NCBI GenBank assembly: GCA_963693305.1
Contig: OY855914.1
Coordinates: 13,049,783 to 13,113,782 of the forward strand
Source: Meandrina meandrites
Taxonomy: Eukaryota; Cnidaria; Anthozoa; Scleractinia; Meandrinidae
DNA: 64,000 nt
Direction: 5' to 3'
Shown: positions 1-12,342 of the stretch, piece after piece
How positions within the stretch are numbered: the first letter of the stretch is position 1
Layout: every line of letters begins with the position of its first letter
Notes under the pieces: model-generated
Told to the model about the DNA's origin: nothing
The model's input: the letters and a program-made list of their open reading frames with translations, nothing else
The model's database searches: none
Position numbers and translations under genes: made by a program

Positions 1-137
1 TAGCAATTCCGCATTTAAAGATGTCCATGTCTGAACTTTGATTGAGTTCCTACTTAAGGCAGGTTTCTACTTACCGGAATTTTTTGTAAGAGAGATTCAA
101 CTGCATAAGAATATGTTATCAACCTTTGCTTTTGCAG

Positions 138-3100
138 AGACCTGGGTGGAAACCACATTTATCACATGGCAGAAGGGGCATTCTCTGACTTGAACTCATT
201 ACTTATGTTGTAAGTTTTCATTTTGTTACTGTTTAAAGGTTTGCCATGATAATTATTTTTGGTGTTACATGAACTGTAGGTGATATAAAACCTCTGATAT
301 ACACGAAGTAGATGTTAGCAACAGTAAAGAATTGCTAAGGCACAGAGGAATGCCGATTTCCAAAAAAGAAAAAGAAAACGTTGCAAACCATTAGTCACAA
401 TTCCTGCGAGGGCAGCACTTCGAGCTGCGACCATTTTGGTCGCCATGGCGAGTGGAAATAAAATTTGGCAACTAAATTTTCCACACAGGTCGCCAATTTG
501 GCGACCACAAAGGGTTGGCTACGCATCAACACTTTCATTTGCAGTTCAATCACTACATTACAACTACTTCAATCGCCTATTTGAATTAAGGATACCTCAT
601 TGCTCAGACTCCTAATTGTTTTGTTTGACGCGTTCGATCATCATGGAGACGCCTATAAAGTTTGCAAACCACATTTCCTTTCCATTATTTTAGTGTACTG
701 TACAAGAATTAAACTTGTTTTGCATATTTATCTTCCTTACCCGTTTCTTTAATCTTTTATTTACTTTTCTGCATGATAATTGGGACAGTTCAACAAAAAA
801 ACTCTTCAATGCAAACGAAAATAATTACATTGAAACGTTCTTCGAACGATTTTTTTTCGGCTCATAATGGTCAGCGGTATTACTTCATGTAAGGCGACAT
901 AAGGCGTCTTACTTTAAAAACGCTTTGCTTTTTGGCGACCAAAATTTTTCTAGTGGCGACCATTTTACGAAAAGAAGTCGCCAAAAGGCGACTTCTGAAA
1001 AACTTGAGCTTGGAGCCCTGCAGGGGAGTAAAAATCTTGGGAATGTGAATATTGTGTACTCCACCAGTATGTTGCAAAGAAAACCTTTTTACTTGTTTTA
1101 GAGTTGGTCAGCTGGTCTGTAAAAAAGCTGTATTATTCACAGTACTTTTACGAGAGACAACTGCATGTTCTACTGACCTGTGCAGCCATTATGGGTACCC
1201 TGTGACAGGGGTTCTGTCGTCCATATTTGTGTGAAATGTTTTATGCATATGTTCTGGTAACTCTTAAGACTTACATGTGAATAATGTGTATTCATTATTC
1301 ATGTACTCTGTTAAGGAATGGCTGAACTACCTGGAGAATCTCATTATTCTTTTTTAAATATGTTTGTTTGCACACCAGGGACCTGAGCAATAATGCTCTT
1401 TCATCAACATTAGAAGGAATGAATGGAGCTTTCACAGGGTTGCAGAAGTTGATCATGTTGTGAGTACCTTACTTATGTTTGCTGCATTTGAGTTGTATAC
1501 TGTAAAATTCTGGTCAAAACCGTACCCCTTATGAAGGTGTATATGCCTCGGGCTTATAACCAGAATTTTACAGTAATTATGTTGTGCATTTAGTTTGCAT
1601 TGCTTTCCTTATAAATAATGTCTTGTCAGTAACTGTGCTGACATAGCGGGTGGCTCCTCTTAAATCTGCAATTGGTATAGGATTTAATGGAGCTGAAACC
1701 AATTGTAGAAATGTGGTTTAAATTTTTCAAACCAGTGTAATTTCTATTACCCCTTGTTTCAGATAATGATAATCAATATAAGACAGTGCAAACTAAAAAT
1801 CAAACTGGTTTGAAAGTTTACACCAAACCACAACATATTGTTGTATTTTAGTAGAATTCTAATAGTATGCTAATGCAAATGCGACTTATTGGTTGAGCTA
1901 CTCCTATACTATCAACCATTAGTTTATAAGTTCACACAAGGTCAAAATTCCTGAAGATTAATTTACTGTATAATGCGGAAATAATTGGAAATTGTTCAAT
2001 TGGATGTACTTAAGTAAGAATTACACTTAAACAATAATATTAGCTTAAACTAAAAATCAAATTGGTTTAAAAGTTTAAACCAAAGAAAAATTTAAACCAA
2101 AGCATATTAATTGTATTTTAGTAAGATTTTACTGGTAAGGTAAAGTCTGCATACAAGCCTAGTGGCCCATCAGGCCGGAGCTTATCCCGGTTTCCGTAGC
2201 ATGAAGTGACTAGGAGTATTTCTACTCCCCCCCTGGATGGGATGCTAGTCCATCGCAGGGTTACCCCCAGCAGTAAATTTGCCGGTACCCATTTATACAC
2301 CTGGGTGGAGAGAGGCACTATGAGAGTTAAGTGTCTTGCCCAAGAACACAACGCAGTGCCTCGGCCAGGGCTCTGGACCGTTCGATCTGTAGTCCAGTTC
2401 ACTAACCATCAGGCCACCGCCCCTCCAGGATTCTACTCGTATACTGATGCAAATGCGACTAATTGGTTGAGCTACTCCTATACTATCAGCCATTAGTATA
2501 CAAATTCAAACGAGCTTGGAATTCATGAAGATTAATTTACTTTATAATGCGGAAATAGTTGGAAATCGTTCAATTGGATGTACCTAAGTAAGAATTACAG
2601 TTAAACGATTAGATTATGAGCTCAAAATTTCGACCTCTTAATCAAATTGTTAAATGTATAACAAGATCATCTTATTTTGTTGAAAACAATTAGATTATAA
2701 GAATGAAAAGAAACAGCATTGTTTTACTTGTACTACCAGTGACTTCTGCCAGAAATGTTTCTTCTAGATCTCCATAAAACAATATAACCATGATTCAGGA
2801 GGCTTTGTAACTTGCCAGTTTATCAAATCCACCAGTTGTTAATTATATATATATAATATGGTTTGGTAGTCATGAATAGAGCTCTCTTCACTGTATTGTA
2901 TATCTGATACTAACCTCTTACTAACCGAGCTCGCGGTCTGTACTGGGGAATATTGGCCCAAGGTCGTGGCAGGTCCATACACAAACGACCAAGGGCCAAT
3001 ATTCCCCAGTGCGGCTTAAGCAAGCTGGGTTAGTAAGTAGTTTATTATATCATACTCGTTTTAGCTGCAAATTTTGAATTTAACAGCTTTTGAAAACAAG

Positions 3101-6100
3101 AAAATACATGGCTAATAACCGCTTCTGTGGAAACGGTCCGTGTCACAAAATCCCAACCAAGAAAGAACCAATCAAAATGCTCAGATTTACTTCAAGACTG
3201 CCTTGCCATATAATAATGTGTAATATTTGCAGGTTACTTGAAATCTCAGTCAACCTGTAATGTGGTGTGTTAATAATTGACTTGGCTTAATAAATATTTT
3301 TTCAGGAGACTTGATGGAAATCGTATTACCTGGATATCTGCGAATGCATTTTCTGGACTTAAAACTGTGCAAAGCTTGTGAGTATATTATTTATCAGATA
3401 CTGTCTCCCTTAGAGAAGTTAAAAATGTTCACAAAGTTATTACAGTCTAAAGTCTGTATACAGGCCTAGTGACCCATCAGGCCGGAGCTTATCCCGGTTT
3501 CCGTAGCATGAAGCGACCAGGAGTATTTCTACTCCTCCCTGGATGGGATGCTAGTCCATCGCAGGGTTACCCCCAGCAGTAAATTCACTGGTACTCATTT
3601 ATACACCTGGGTGAAGAGAGGCACTATGAGAGTAAAGTGTCTTGCCTAAGAACACAACGCAGTGCCCCGGCCAGGGCTTGAACCCGGACCACCCGATCCG
3701 GAGTCCAGCGCACTAACCATTAGGCCACCGCGTCTCCCACAAAAGTTATTAAAGAAACAATATAAAAACCTGCCATTCAGTCTGTAGACTAGATGAAAAA
3801 TGACAACAGCCATCATTATTTCCCCCAATATGGGCCACAAAAACTAGTTCAGCAGTTAACTAATTATGTACAACAGTTACATCATACTTTGCTTCTCCAA
3901 TTGTAATGTGAATATTAAGCTGTACAACTGCTCTTTTAGGAATCTCTCTGCCAATATCTTAACATCTATTGAGAAGAATGCCTTCCTAGAAATGTGGAAT
4001 CTTCGTTATTTGTAAGTAGGATTTTAAATGCTGGGAGGGGGCAGTATTATTGTGATCGGCAATTTCTACTACTATTTTGCAGAATGCAAAATGGGAGTAT
4101 CGTAGCTGAGGGCAGATTCACTCCTTCCCTCCTTTGATTCCCGTTAAGGGGTTCAAAAGGTCATTATTGAATTGATGTGAGCATTTTAACCCAATCTTAG
4201 GCAGACTTAAGTCACTAAGGGTTTACAATACAACAGAGTAAATTTGATTAATTCAAGCACTTTATTTGCGATAGCTTTTTTGGTAAACCAGGTCCAAATT
4301 GGTGAAAAACCTGAAGAAAATGTTATTTCGTCCAAACATGTTTACTTAAATGCCCTGTGTTCAAATCTTGAAATGCTGAAAAGTGCATCTATGTTTTTGT
4401 TTGTTTCATTATTTGTGAAATGTGGACGTTTTTTAGTGAGTACATGAGCTTACATGACACCGTGTTGCAAAGGGCTTATTGATGCTGAACTTGAGATTGT
4501 TACAATACCATTATATTTAATTAACAAGAGTTCTCTTTAATAGATATTTGAACACAACACACCTTCTTTGTAACTGTGACCTCAGCTGGCTTCCTGTGTG
4601 GATTGAGAGTAAAGACTTCAAATCAAATGTACGTGCTGTCTGTCTCCACCCTAAACACCTGGAAAGAAGAAGCATTTTTAACCTTACCTCTTCCGAATTT
4701 GTCTGTGGTAAGTAATGGCATGTGATTATTGCTACAGTGATATCAGCTGTCTGGAGATGTTTCACTGAACATCTAATCAGATCAAGTGTTCTGTGCTGTT
4801 GAACATATTACACCACTAACAAGTGAAACACAGCTACATCCCCCTTCCCCCTCCCTCCCCGAAAAGAAAAGTGCAGCAAGAAGTAAAGAGAGGCCTACCC
4901 ACTCACCAACCCATCCACTCACCCTACCTAGTAATGTATTTCAGTAATGTATATATTGTTATTCATTCATAGACGAGAGTGATTCCAAACCAGAGATAAT
5001 AAAACACCCAGAAGGTCATAAAGTTCTCCTGGGTCAGAATGTCACACTGCGGTGTGTTGTTACTCAGAAGAATCATACTATCAGGGTCAACTGGACAAAG
5101 AACAACAAGCCATTGACTGGGGCTTACATTGTAAACCATGCCCAGGTAAAAGCTGAAAGCCATGTCCTCGAGAATTGGGTTTGTGTGATTTGCTTAATGG
5201 ATGATGCTTTAATCCTGTAGAAAGGACAGGTTGTTTCTCTGTGAAAGGCCTAAATCCACAGCTCCTTGTTAGAGGCTGCAAAAACAGTGTATAGGAATGA
5301 GAGATGCAACCGAAAGCAATATTGCTTGTATCTTAAACCGAATTGCCACTGTTTGATTGTAAATTGGTTGAGGTGTGACATCATATGTTGTTGGTTGTCA
5401 TCCTTGCTCCAAGGGTTTTTCTTTGGGTTCTCCAGTTTTCCTCCCTTCAGCGCTTCCAAATTCCAATTGATCACGAATACACTGCCTAATAAGCTTCTAG
5501 CTTAAAATAACACTGTGTCTTAATAAGGATAATTAATTTATTTATTTACCTACCCTGCCTTAATAAGCAGATTACTCTTTTCAATATTATCACAACAATT
5601 GATAAAAATCAAGATCCCTGGGTGGACAAGCGTCCTATCTAGGGATAGTGGCAATACCCTTAGCCTCTACACCCAAGTTTGGTTTATTTACTTACATTAA
5701 TTTCTGTACAGTCCAAAGATGGAGACACAGCAACATACACCAGTGAACTACACCTTGTATCAGTGACAGATAAAGATGATGGCTATTATCAGTGTGTGGC
5801 TTCCAATCAGTTCACCCCTGTCCAATCTAAGATGGCACAGATCACAGTTTTGGGTTAGTGTCAATGCTGCCATAGATCAGCCTATCTTCTGTCAGAAGTT
5901 TATACATTTTAATTATGTTGTATTTCTTCATTTGTTTACGAGTCTTGGAAGTATTTTGGCGAGCCCAAAGTGCGGTTCAAAATACAAATTATAATGAGTA
6001 AAAATGCACAGTGATACTGCACATTGACAGATTTATTATCAAACAATTTTCTTTCCTGAAAACCAAACTTTGAACTGTGTTTTGCGTTGCATGCACTGAG

Positions 6101-9100
6101 GAGAACTATATGTATTAAGGGAAGTGCAGCCAACCTTTAAAACGATGGGATATTATACCCCTTGTCAGTTGCACAGTTCCTATAAATGTGTTTACTTGTA
6201 CAAGCTATTCTATTTGAAAAGGAGCTTGGTGTCAGTGTTAAAAGGCAGTTAGTAGTTGAAATTACTTGAAAGGGTTTTGTTTATTTGCAGCTTTACTTTG
6301 CCTTTGTAGCAACATCTTTGTCTTAAACATTGTTTTATTTTGCAGTGTTTCCAAAACTTGTAGCGGTGCCATCCAATGTGTCTGTTCAGGCGGGCAAAAC
6401 ATTTCAACTGCACTGTCAAGCAGAGGGTCACCCTGAACCTGTCCTGTCTTGGCAGAAGGATGGAGGTACAAGTTTCCCTGCTGCAAATGACAGGAGGATG
6501 GATTTTTTACCTGCAAGTAAAGTGTATGAGATCAGAAATGCCCAGTCTGTGGACACTGGAAGATACACCTGCACTGCCTCAAATGAAGCTGGTTCTGTCA
6601 ATGCAACAGCTTTTGTTACTGTGCTAGGTAAGGGAACCCTTATTATTCCCAAGCCTGAAATGTTAATTTTCTGTAATGAGCACTCTTTCACGCTGTTCTC
6701 TGAGAATAAAGTGATGCAATGATGTGACTTGGTTCTCATCACTTGCCCATTTGACAGTTTATTGATATATTGCAAGGAAAAAGCAAGACAGTGTAGTTAA
6801 CTCTTGGTAAGAGTCGTCATGTCTTGGCTATGCCATGAGACAACAAGCATCCCCCATACGTTTTACATGGGAGCCACCTCCGGGATTGGGGGGGGGGGGG
6901 AGGGAGGGATGACATTATTTTTACCCTCGGTAACTGATTTAGCACAATGGTAATGGGCCTGAGCATTCAAACAAACCGGGGACCTCCAGATTTCAAGTCT
7001 GGCGCCCTGACCACTCGGCCTCACTGGTCCTCACTTCCTTAACTTGCATTGTTTAATTTTGGTGTGTTTTTCAGTAATGAACATAAAAATAATTCACCCA
7101 CAAATATCGGAAAAGAGTCATACATGTAGGTTGAGAAAAAAGACCGAGTGAACACCAATGGATTTGATTAATGCAATGATCAAATTCTTTTGGTTAATAC
7201 TGTAAGAAGTAAGTTTATATACTAACGAAACCTGTTTAGGGTCTGACATAAGCGTGTTTTTGTTGTATCCAGAAGCACCACGCTTTGTGCGTCCAATGAG
7301 GAGTGAAGTTACAGTGTCCATTGGTGATAGCGTAGTGTTACAGTGTCTATCTAGCGGCGCTCCAATGCCTTTTATTACGTGGTTCAAAGATGGTAATATA
7401 GTTGTAAGCAGCGGCCATGTTGTGTTTGCTATGTCCGGGCAGTATCTCGTGATTGCTGAAGCAGAAGAGGAAGATAGCGGAAGTTACGCTTGTCAAGCTA
7501 CGAACTCTGAGGGTACTGTCAGGCAAGGAACTCAACTGTTTGTGGAAACAGGTATGTACATAGCTGCCATTATTCATCGCCGCCAAACCGCTATCACGAA
7601 TCTCGTGCTTTAATATGTTGTCATCACTAGATTCAGAGTTTTGACAACTGAACGTGTTTCGTGATACCTTGCCCACAGGAGAACATTCTGTTGCAGAGTT
7701 TCTTCATTATAAAATTCCTTTTTTGGTCCATCATGATTATTTTGAAGTTTGAGTCGCATTTGTATTAAAAATTTTCAATATTCAAACTTCAAGCACCCGC
7801 CTTGTGTCACTCGGCGAAACACTGACGAAGCCTGTGCAGTTTCCCGCCAAAAGTGGCAATTTTGGCGGGAAAAACTGCCACTTGTTTTGCCACCAGTTTA
7901 TTCAGTCCTCTTTTTTCCCGCCAAAACTAAGACCTTTTACTGAATGTTACTATCACTCTATCCACTTGTTTTGCCGCCTCATATTTCAGTTTCAACTGTA
8001 TTTCTTACAAGTTTTTTGCACATTAACTACGCTTCAAACTGATGAAATTCGATGCAATTTAAAGAGAAATTAGCATGTAGTTTTTTGCGTTTTGACTGTT
8101 GTCTTGCGCTGTTAGCTGTCAAGGACTGCAGTGTATGTTAAAATACGGTTGATATAATTTATCATGAGAATCAATGTATAAACTGAAAATCAATTTTTTC
8201 CCTGAGTGAAAAAAATGTACAGTTGTATTGATGGGGTGGGAAGACTATAATGGTGAGTTTAGCTTTCCTTATGAAATGCCATGCTTTTGGAGGTTTAACA
8301 AACATTTGTTTTGTTCCAGAAAAATGCACTGGGGTTTCCGCGAAAGAAAAGGTGAACACATCTAAATACGTCAAATACGACAAGAAGACATTCCTTGGGA
8401 TCATTGTGGTAGTTGTTGTGTCGTGCATTGTGGTTACGTCAATGGTTTGGCTCTTCATTCAATACAATACAGTGTCCTGCGGGAAAAAGGCGTCTCCAAA
8501 AAGGCGTCCGCAACACGCATCGCATTTTGAACCTGAATGTTGTGATGACTCAAATGCTAAGGCTTTTCAGCACGAAGGTATTAGCTACATTCCTTTAAAA
8601 TCATCCAGTTCAAGTAGTACTCAAAATAGCCGCGAGTCGCCTCGATCAACGGCAACGTTCCTCACTTCTTCCGAGTCTGCGCAAGGGCCGTGTATGAACC
8701 TCGCTTCAAGCTCGGAAAACGCTTCGGGTTCCGAGGAGAAATCTTCCACCACAGTCGATAATGTCTCCTCGGAGAACTCACTTAAAGGCAGTCATAGTTC
8801 TTTGACATCGTCTTGTCCATCAGACGCATGCCTTCCTAGTTACCAGCAAGTTGTAACTTCAGCGCAAATTCATGTTTCTGATAGTAGTGACTCTGAGAAA
8901 CAAAAACCAAGTGCTGCTGGGTCTAGAAGAAAAAAATCTCAAACTGAAGACCCAGGTGGAGGTCTTAGCGGACACAAAGCTGACATTTCTGAAAGTAGTA
9001 AATGCCACGAACAGACTTCATTACTTCAAAGACCATTGTTAACAAATGGCGATAGCGGGGCTTCGCCAGATGGTGAGAACAAAGACGTTTGCGTGACAAT

Positions 9101-9170
9101 TTATCCCCTCACGAATACGGAAACCTCTTGCGTGACGGATGGTGTAGACTCTTCACCAATAGAAACATAG
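138..9170 (+). CDS. LRIG: LRIG-family receptor (leucine-rich repeats and Ig-like domains), 5' part outside window
   Basis: Single-pass membrane protein; LRIG family members modulate receptor tyrosine kinase and BMP signalling at the cell surface (family knowledge). Ten exons keep phase throughout: 138-209, 1379-1459, 3306-3377, 3940-4011 (one leucine-rich repeat each), 4544-4707 (LRRCT cap with CNCDLSWLPVW), 4973-5145 plus 5712-5853 (Ig1, split by a phase-0 intron), 6346-6627 (Ig2, containing WQKDGGTSFPAA, close to vertebrate LRIG), 7273-7551 (Ig3, ITWFKDG and YACQATN), 8320-9170 (juxtamembrane, membrane span around FLGIIVVVVVSC, serine-rich cytoplasmic tail ending PIET, stop TAG 9168-9170). 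The visible part encodes about 728 residues. Each Ig domain keeps both cysteines and the core tryptophan. The first visible exon enters in phase 2, so signal peptide and N-terminal repeats lie before base 1. Vertebrates have LRIG1-3; the exact orthologue cannot be assigned. The cytoplasmic tail shows no similarity I recognise. Confidence 0.92.
395..1030. mobile_element. Possible non-autonomous hAT-like element in an LRIG intron
   Basis: Both ends carry several copies of GGCGACC or its complement (about 430-510 and 930-990). The outer edges look imperfectly inverted: GAGGGCAGCACTTCGAG near 400 against CAGGGCTCCAAGCTCAAG read on the minus strand near 1020. The CAGGG start and gcgacc-rich subterminal DNA are typical of hAT non-autonomous elements. 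No clear 8-bp target duplication is visible, so the boundaries are approximate. Confidence 0.35.
1498..1575. repeat. Short foldback element with 17-bp perfect inverted ends
   Basis: TACTGTAAAATTCTGGT at 1498-1514 is exactly inverted at 1559-1575, around a 44-bp loop. It looks like a very small MITE or the paired ends of one. It lies in an LRIG intron, with no coding content. Confidence 0.7.
1788..2610. repeat. Tandem duplication of about 250 bp, second copy split by a SINE
   Basis: A unit beginning AAACTAAAAATCAAACTGG near 1790 and ending around 2040 is repeated from about 2046 to 2605. Shared blocks are the AAACTAAAAATCAA..GG segment and the stretch from GCAAATGCGACT through TAATGCGGAAATA to AAGTAAGAATTACA. 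In the second copy a 295-bp SINE (2134-2428) interrupts the unit, so the duplication came first. Confidence 0.8.
2134..2428 (-). mobile_element. tRNA-derived SINE, family 1, copy 1
   Basis: It has the same consensus as copies at 3443, 30671 and 51255. Read on the minus strand it starts with a tRNA-like head, followed by a conserved core resembling GTTCTTGGGCAAGACACTTA, then a tail containing GGGTAACCCTGCGATGGAC. It is flanked by an imperfect 9-bp target duplication (GATTTTACT at 2125, GATTCTACT at 2429). The CTTGGGCAAGACACTT core resembles a SINE central domain found across Metazoa; that link is from general knowledge. Confidence 0.85.
2917..3037. mobile_element. Foldback MITE, 121 bp
   Basis: CTTACTAACC at 2917 pairs with GGTTAGTAAG ending at 3037. 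The inner arm ACTGGGGAATATTGGCCC is perfectly inverted as GGGCCAATATTCCCCAGT. Arms are about 50 bp around a short loop. It lies in an LRIG intron. No coding content. Confidence 0.75.
3443..3738 (-). mobile_element. tRNA-derived SINE, family 1, copy 2
   Basis: This is a full-length copy of the family described at 2134, in an LRIG intron. Flanking target duplications are ACAAAGTTATTA (3431-3442) and ACAAAAGTTATTA (from 3739), an approximately 13-bp duplication with one base difference. It is antisense to LRIG. Confidence 0.88.
6940..7036 (-). mobile_element. tRNA-Ser-like SINE head, family 2
   Basis: On the minus strand the sequence reads GAGGCCGAGTGGTCAGGGCG then GACTTGAAATCTGGAGGTCC, which resembles the D arm and anticodon arm of a serine tRNA (TGA anticodon). 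The B-box region carries an insertion and the acceptor stem is not paired, so this is a tRNA-derived repeat and not a working tRNA gene. A related head is at 15362. Confidence 0.6.
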
Positions 9171-12100
9171 CATTATCCTTTATAGATGTACATATCTATA
9201 CCTTCAGCAGCAAAAAAAAAAAAATAAACAAGCCGTGTAGTAGCCACTTGATGAAGCTCTTGATATTTGTTTTACATCTTTCAATTAACCAATTAACACG
9301 GACACACCACCAAAGTTGTAAGTAATAAATCAAAAGCTTCATCACTTGGTAACGGTACGACTGATTTCATTCAAATGTACCCTGCTAAAGTAGTCGAGTT
9401 TTCTCTCCGCATGTTGCATCGCAGTATTTTTTGTTGTCAGAAAGCAACGTGCTGTAAGTAAAGCTGACTTCTTTTGCAGACTATATGAGTCAACTCTATT
9501 CAAAAGACACGAAAGTTACCACTAAATTGTGCATAAACTCGAACATTTTGTGGCTCAAACGAAGTCAGAATTGGAAGACAAGTTGGTTTGTTTTGAATAG
9601 AGATTTAGCGTTTCACTGAAAAATGGATGTAGTCATATAATATATTATACGTTTTGTAAATAGGAAAATCAATTTTTTATTCCTTGGACGATATTTACAA
9701 TTACTGTACGATACTCTATCATTTACATAAGTATTTTGTGGGAATGAAATTTCCCACATAACACTTAAAATCGCAAAGACAATTAGGTAAAAATTATATG
9801 CATTCAACATTCCTAGGTAGTTTTTATCTTTTGGGGCTTTAAAGCTTTGGTGCTGCTTAGAACCGAGTGAGAACATTTACCGCTGAAGTGCTTGCTGTTA
9901 TCAGTTCGAATTATCAGGATGTTCACGCTTCGTGGCAGAGCATAACACCATAAGATTACAGGTCTCGTCTGTTTTTTAAACCGCTGACAGTTGTTAGTGG
10001 CGTTAGGTTCTAAGCGCCACTGAAGCTTTCCAAGCCCGTAGTCATTTAGATTTGATAGATTCAAGCCCATTTGAGCCCTTCACAACATTAGGTAGTCTTT
10101 CTATTTTTACCTTCTTTACATACATCGCTTTATTAACTTATTGTACATTGTGATACAGTAGGATAGATGTGCTCGAGTAATTTCACGATGCTCGTGAGCC
10201 CAGGGTGGCAAAAGGAAGACACTCACTGTGAATCCGAAATTTCAGTAAAATCCCATGGAAGTTAAATGATTTTTTGTTGGATAGAGGGACGCATATAAAT
10301 TAGTTACAAATGGGAGGGAACTGCACTATTACAAGGGGGGGGGGGGGGGGGAGGGGCATCTGTTTATTGAAAGTGCTATGATGTTAGGAGAATACTCCAT
10401 GGGGTTTTACCGAAGTTCAGCATTTGGGTTGCCACCAGAAAAGTACCTTTTTCCTGGGCGTTGTAGATCGCGCCATGTCTTTAGAAAAACATTTCCTATT
10501 TTCTCAAGCAAGCTTTTCATGTCTTATTTATGAGAGGCGTGAAAGTGAATGGTAAATTTTTGAAACTGGTTCGGCCTAATAATGGTCGTTTGTCGAGTTG
10601 CTTGTAAACAAAGATCGCGTGACGTGTACATCTGGACTGTGCGTCACGTGATTCCTTTTCTTGGTGTAATCGCCAGCTCGTTTCCAGGATTCAGACCGGG
10701 TTGATGCGGAACAGATGCTGGGTCAGTACGCGCTTGAAGTGTAGTACTTCGCGGCATTTTTTGGTTTTCAAATGTTCTGTATAAAAACTTTATTTATTGC
10801 AAGAAACATCTGGTTGTACAGCTTTATACACTTTACCAATAAACGAAGCTGTATTATTGATAAAATGAAAGGAAAATTATAATTCAATTAAAAGAGATTG
10901 AAATAAGTTTCCGCAGCAATACTTATTGATGAAAAAGTGGCATATAATTCATATAAAACGGTCCCAGTTTGGAACAACTATAAATATTCGGGTGGAAAGG
11001 ATTGACAACATCAAACTGGCATGTTAAATAAAATAATATAATTTGCAAAGGCAACCGTGCTAGGCTGTCGACTCGTATGGTCTTCGGGAGTAACAAAACC
11101 TGCAATTTTGTGTCCAAGTTTTCGTCGCTGATTAAGAACTTCAGAAATTGATTCACGAGGGAGGTCTTATTGTGTCATAACAAACGGGACTTTCAAAAGA
11201 GCTTTGCAAAAAGAAGACTGGACGTTTCAAAGCCACATTCACATTTTTACTCCTTTAGAAGCCAAATTTCCCTCTGTATTGACACGAGGTTATGGCTTAT
11301 CATTAGGTTTTATAATCATTCAAGTTGGTGCGCTACTCTCGCTGAACACTTGGACACAAAATCACATTTTCTGCAGTTTTAAACGGCGATCTGGTAGGAA
11401 GACAACAATCATGATGTAATTCCATAATCCTCCAATATCCCTGATGAGTTTCAAAAGAATTGATGTTCAAAACTCTGAGAATTTGAAGCTTAACAAGATG
11501 AAACCTCAAGAAATTTGGCTAAAGAATTTATTAAGGAGCAAGAGTCCTGCGCAACCTTAACGGGGCCTGGGGCGAGCCCAGTTTATAAATGGGCTTAAAT
11601 GGGACAATTGACGATTCGTCGGTCTTGTCGTCGACTAGGCCCGTACCCCGCGCGGCGAAAGACGCAGATTTTTTCACGTTCGTATTTTCTATAAAAATAT
11701 CACCAACTAATTCAAAGGGCTCGAAGCTATAAAGCTCCTGCAGTTTATTCAGGCAAAGACGAATTTACTGAGATCTGTAGTTCAGACAGAATCCGTCTGG
11801 GCATGTAGAGTGAAATTAACAAATAGTGTTTTGCGGCAAATTCGCACAAGATCAGTGGCTGAAAATGTACGAAGCAGTGAGGAGAATTTGGGCGCAGATA
11901 TTGGGAATCCTCATCATGCAACATCCCTTATCACAAAACGTTCCTTACAATGTTCCTTGTTGAGCAATATTCCTTGTCATGTGATGGTATTATCGACTTT
12001 TGTCGGAGACAACTGTTGGTTGATGAACCACGGAAGTGGAGTTCTTATAAAAGTTAGCCTGAGATTGAGAAAGGCATATACGTTTGGCTTAGTTTTCTGG

Positions 12101-12342
12101 GAAGTGTACTTGGCTGAAAAAATTCACACATTTGGCTTCTCTTCCCGATTGAGTTTGAAACCAAACTCAAATGCTAGCCGTTTGCTAAACGTGTTTGCTT
12201 TGAATGCGGTTTTTTCACATCCAAGGATCGGATTCAATTCACGTTGATTCTAGTTCTTACGACTACGGCTGCAAAGGAGGCTTGCTCCAGACTGTAGGCT
12301 TGGATAGCAGCTCCATAACCAATCAAGCCGGGCTGACGGCTG
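9171..12342. other. Intergenic region between convergent LRIG and GPKOW
   Basis: No supported gene. It should contain the two 3' UTRs: AATAAA-like signals lie near 9222 and 9326 for LRIG, and an AATAAA on the minus strand near 11735-11741 is a candidate for GPKOW. A G-homopolymer run lies at about 10337-10351. Open frames here, including the 145-codon one at 11810-12247, match no family I know. Confidence 0.6.

Noticed and set aside
6940..7036. Functional tRNA-Ser gene
   Set aside because: The B box is disrupted and the acceptor stem does not pair, so it is a tRNA-derived repeat.
11810..12247. 145-codon open frame as a gene
   Set aside because: No recognised similarity, no splice context, and it lies over the GPKOW 3' flank, reaching to within 100 bp of its stop codon.
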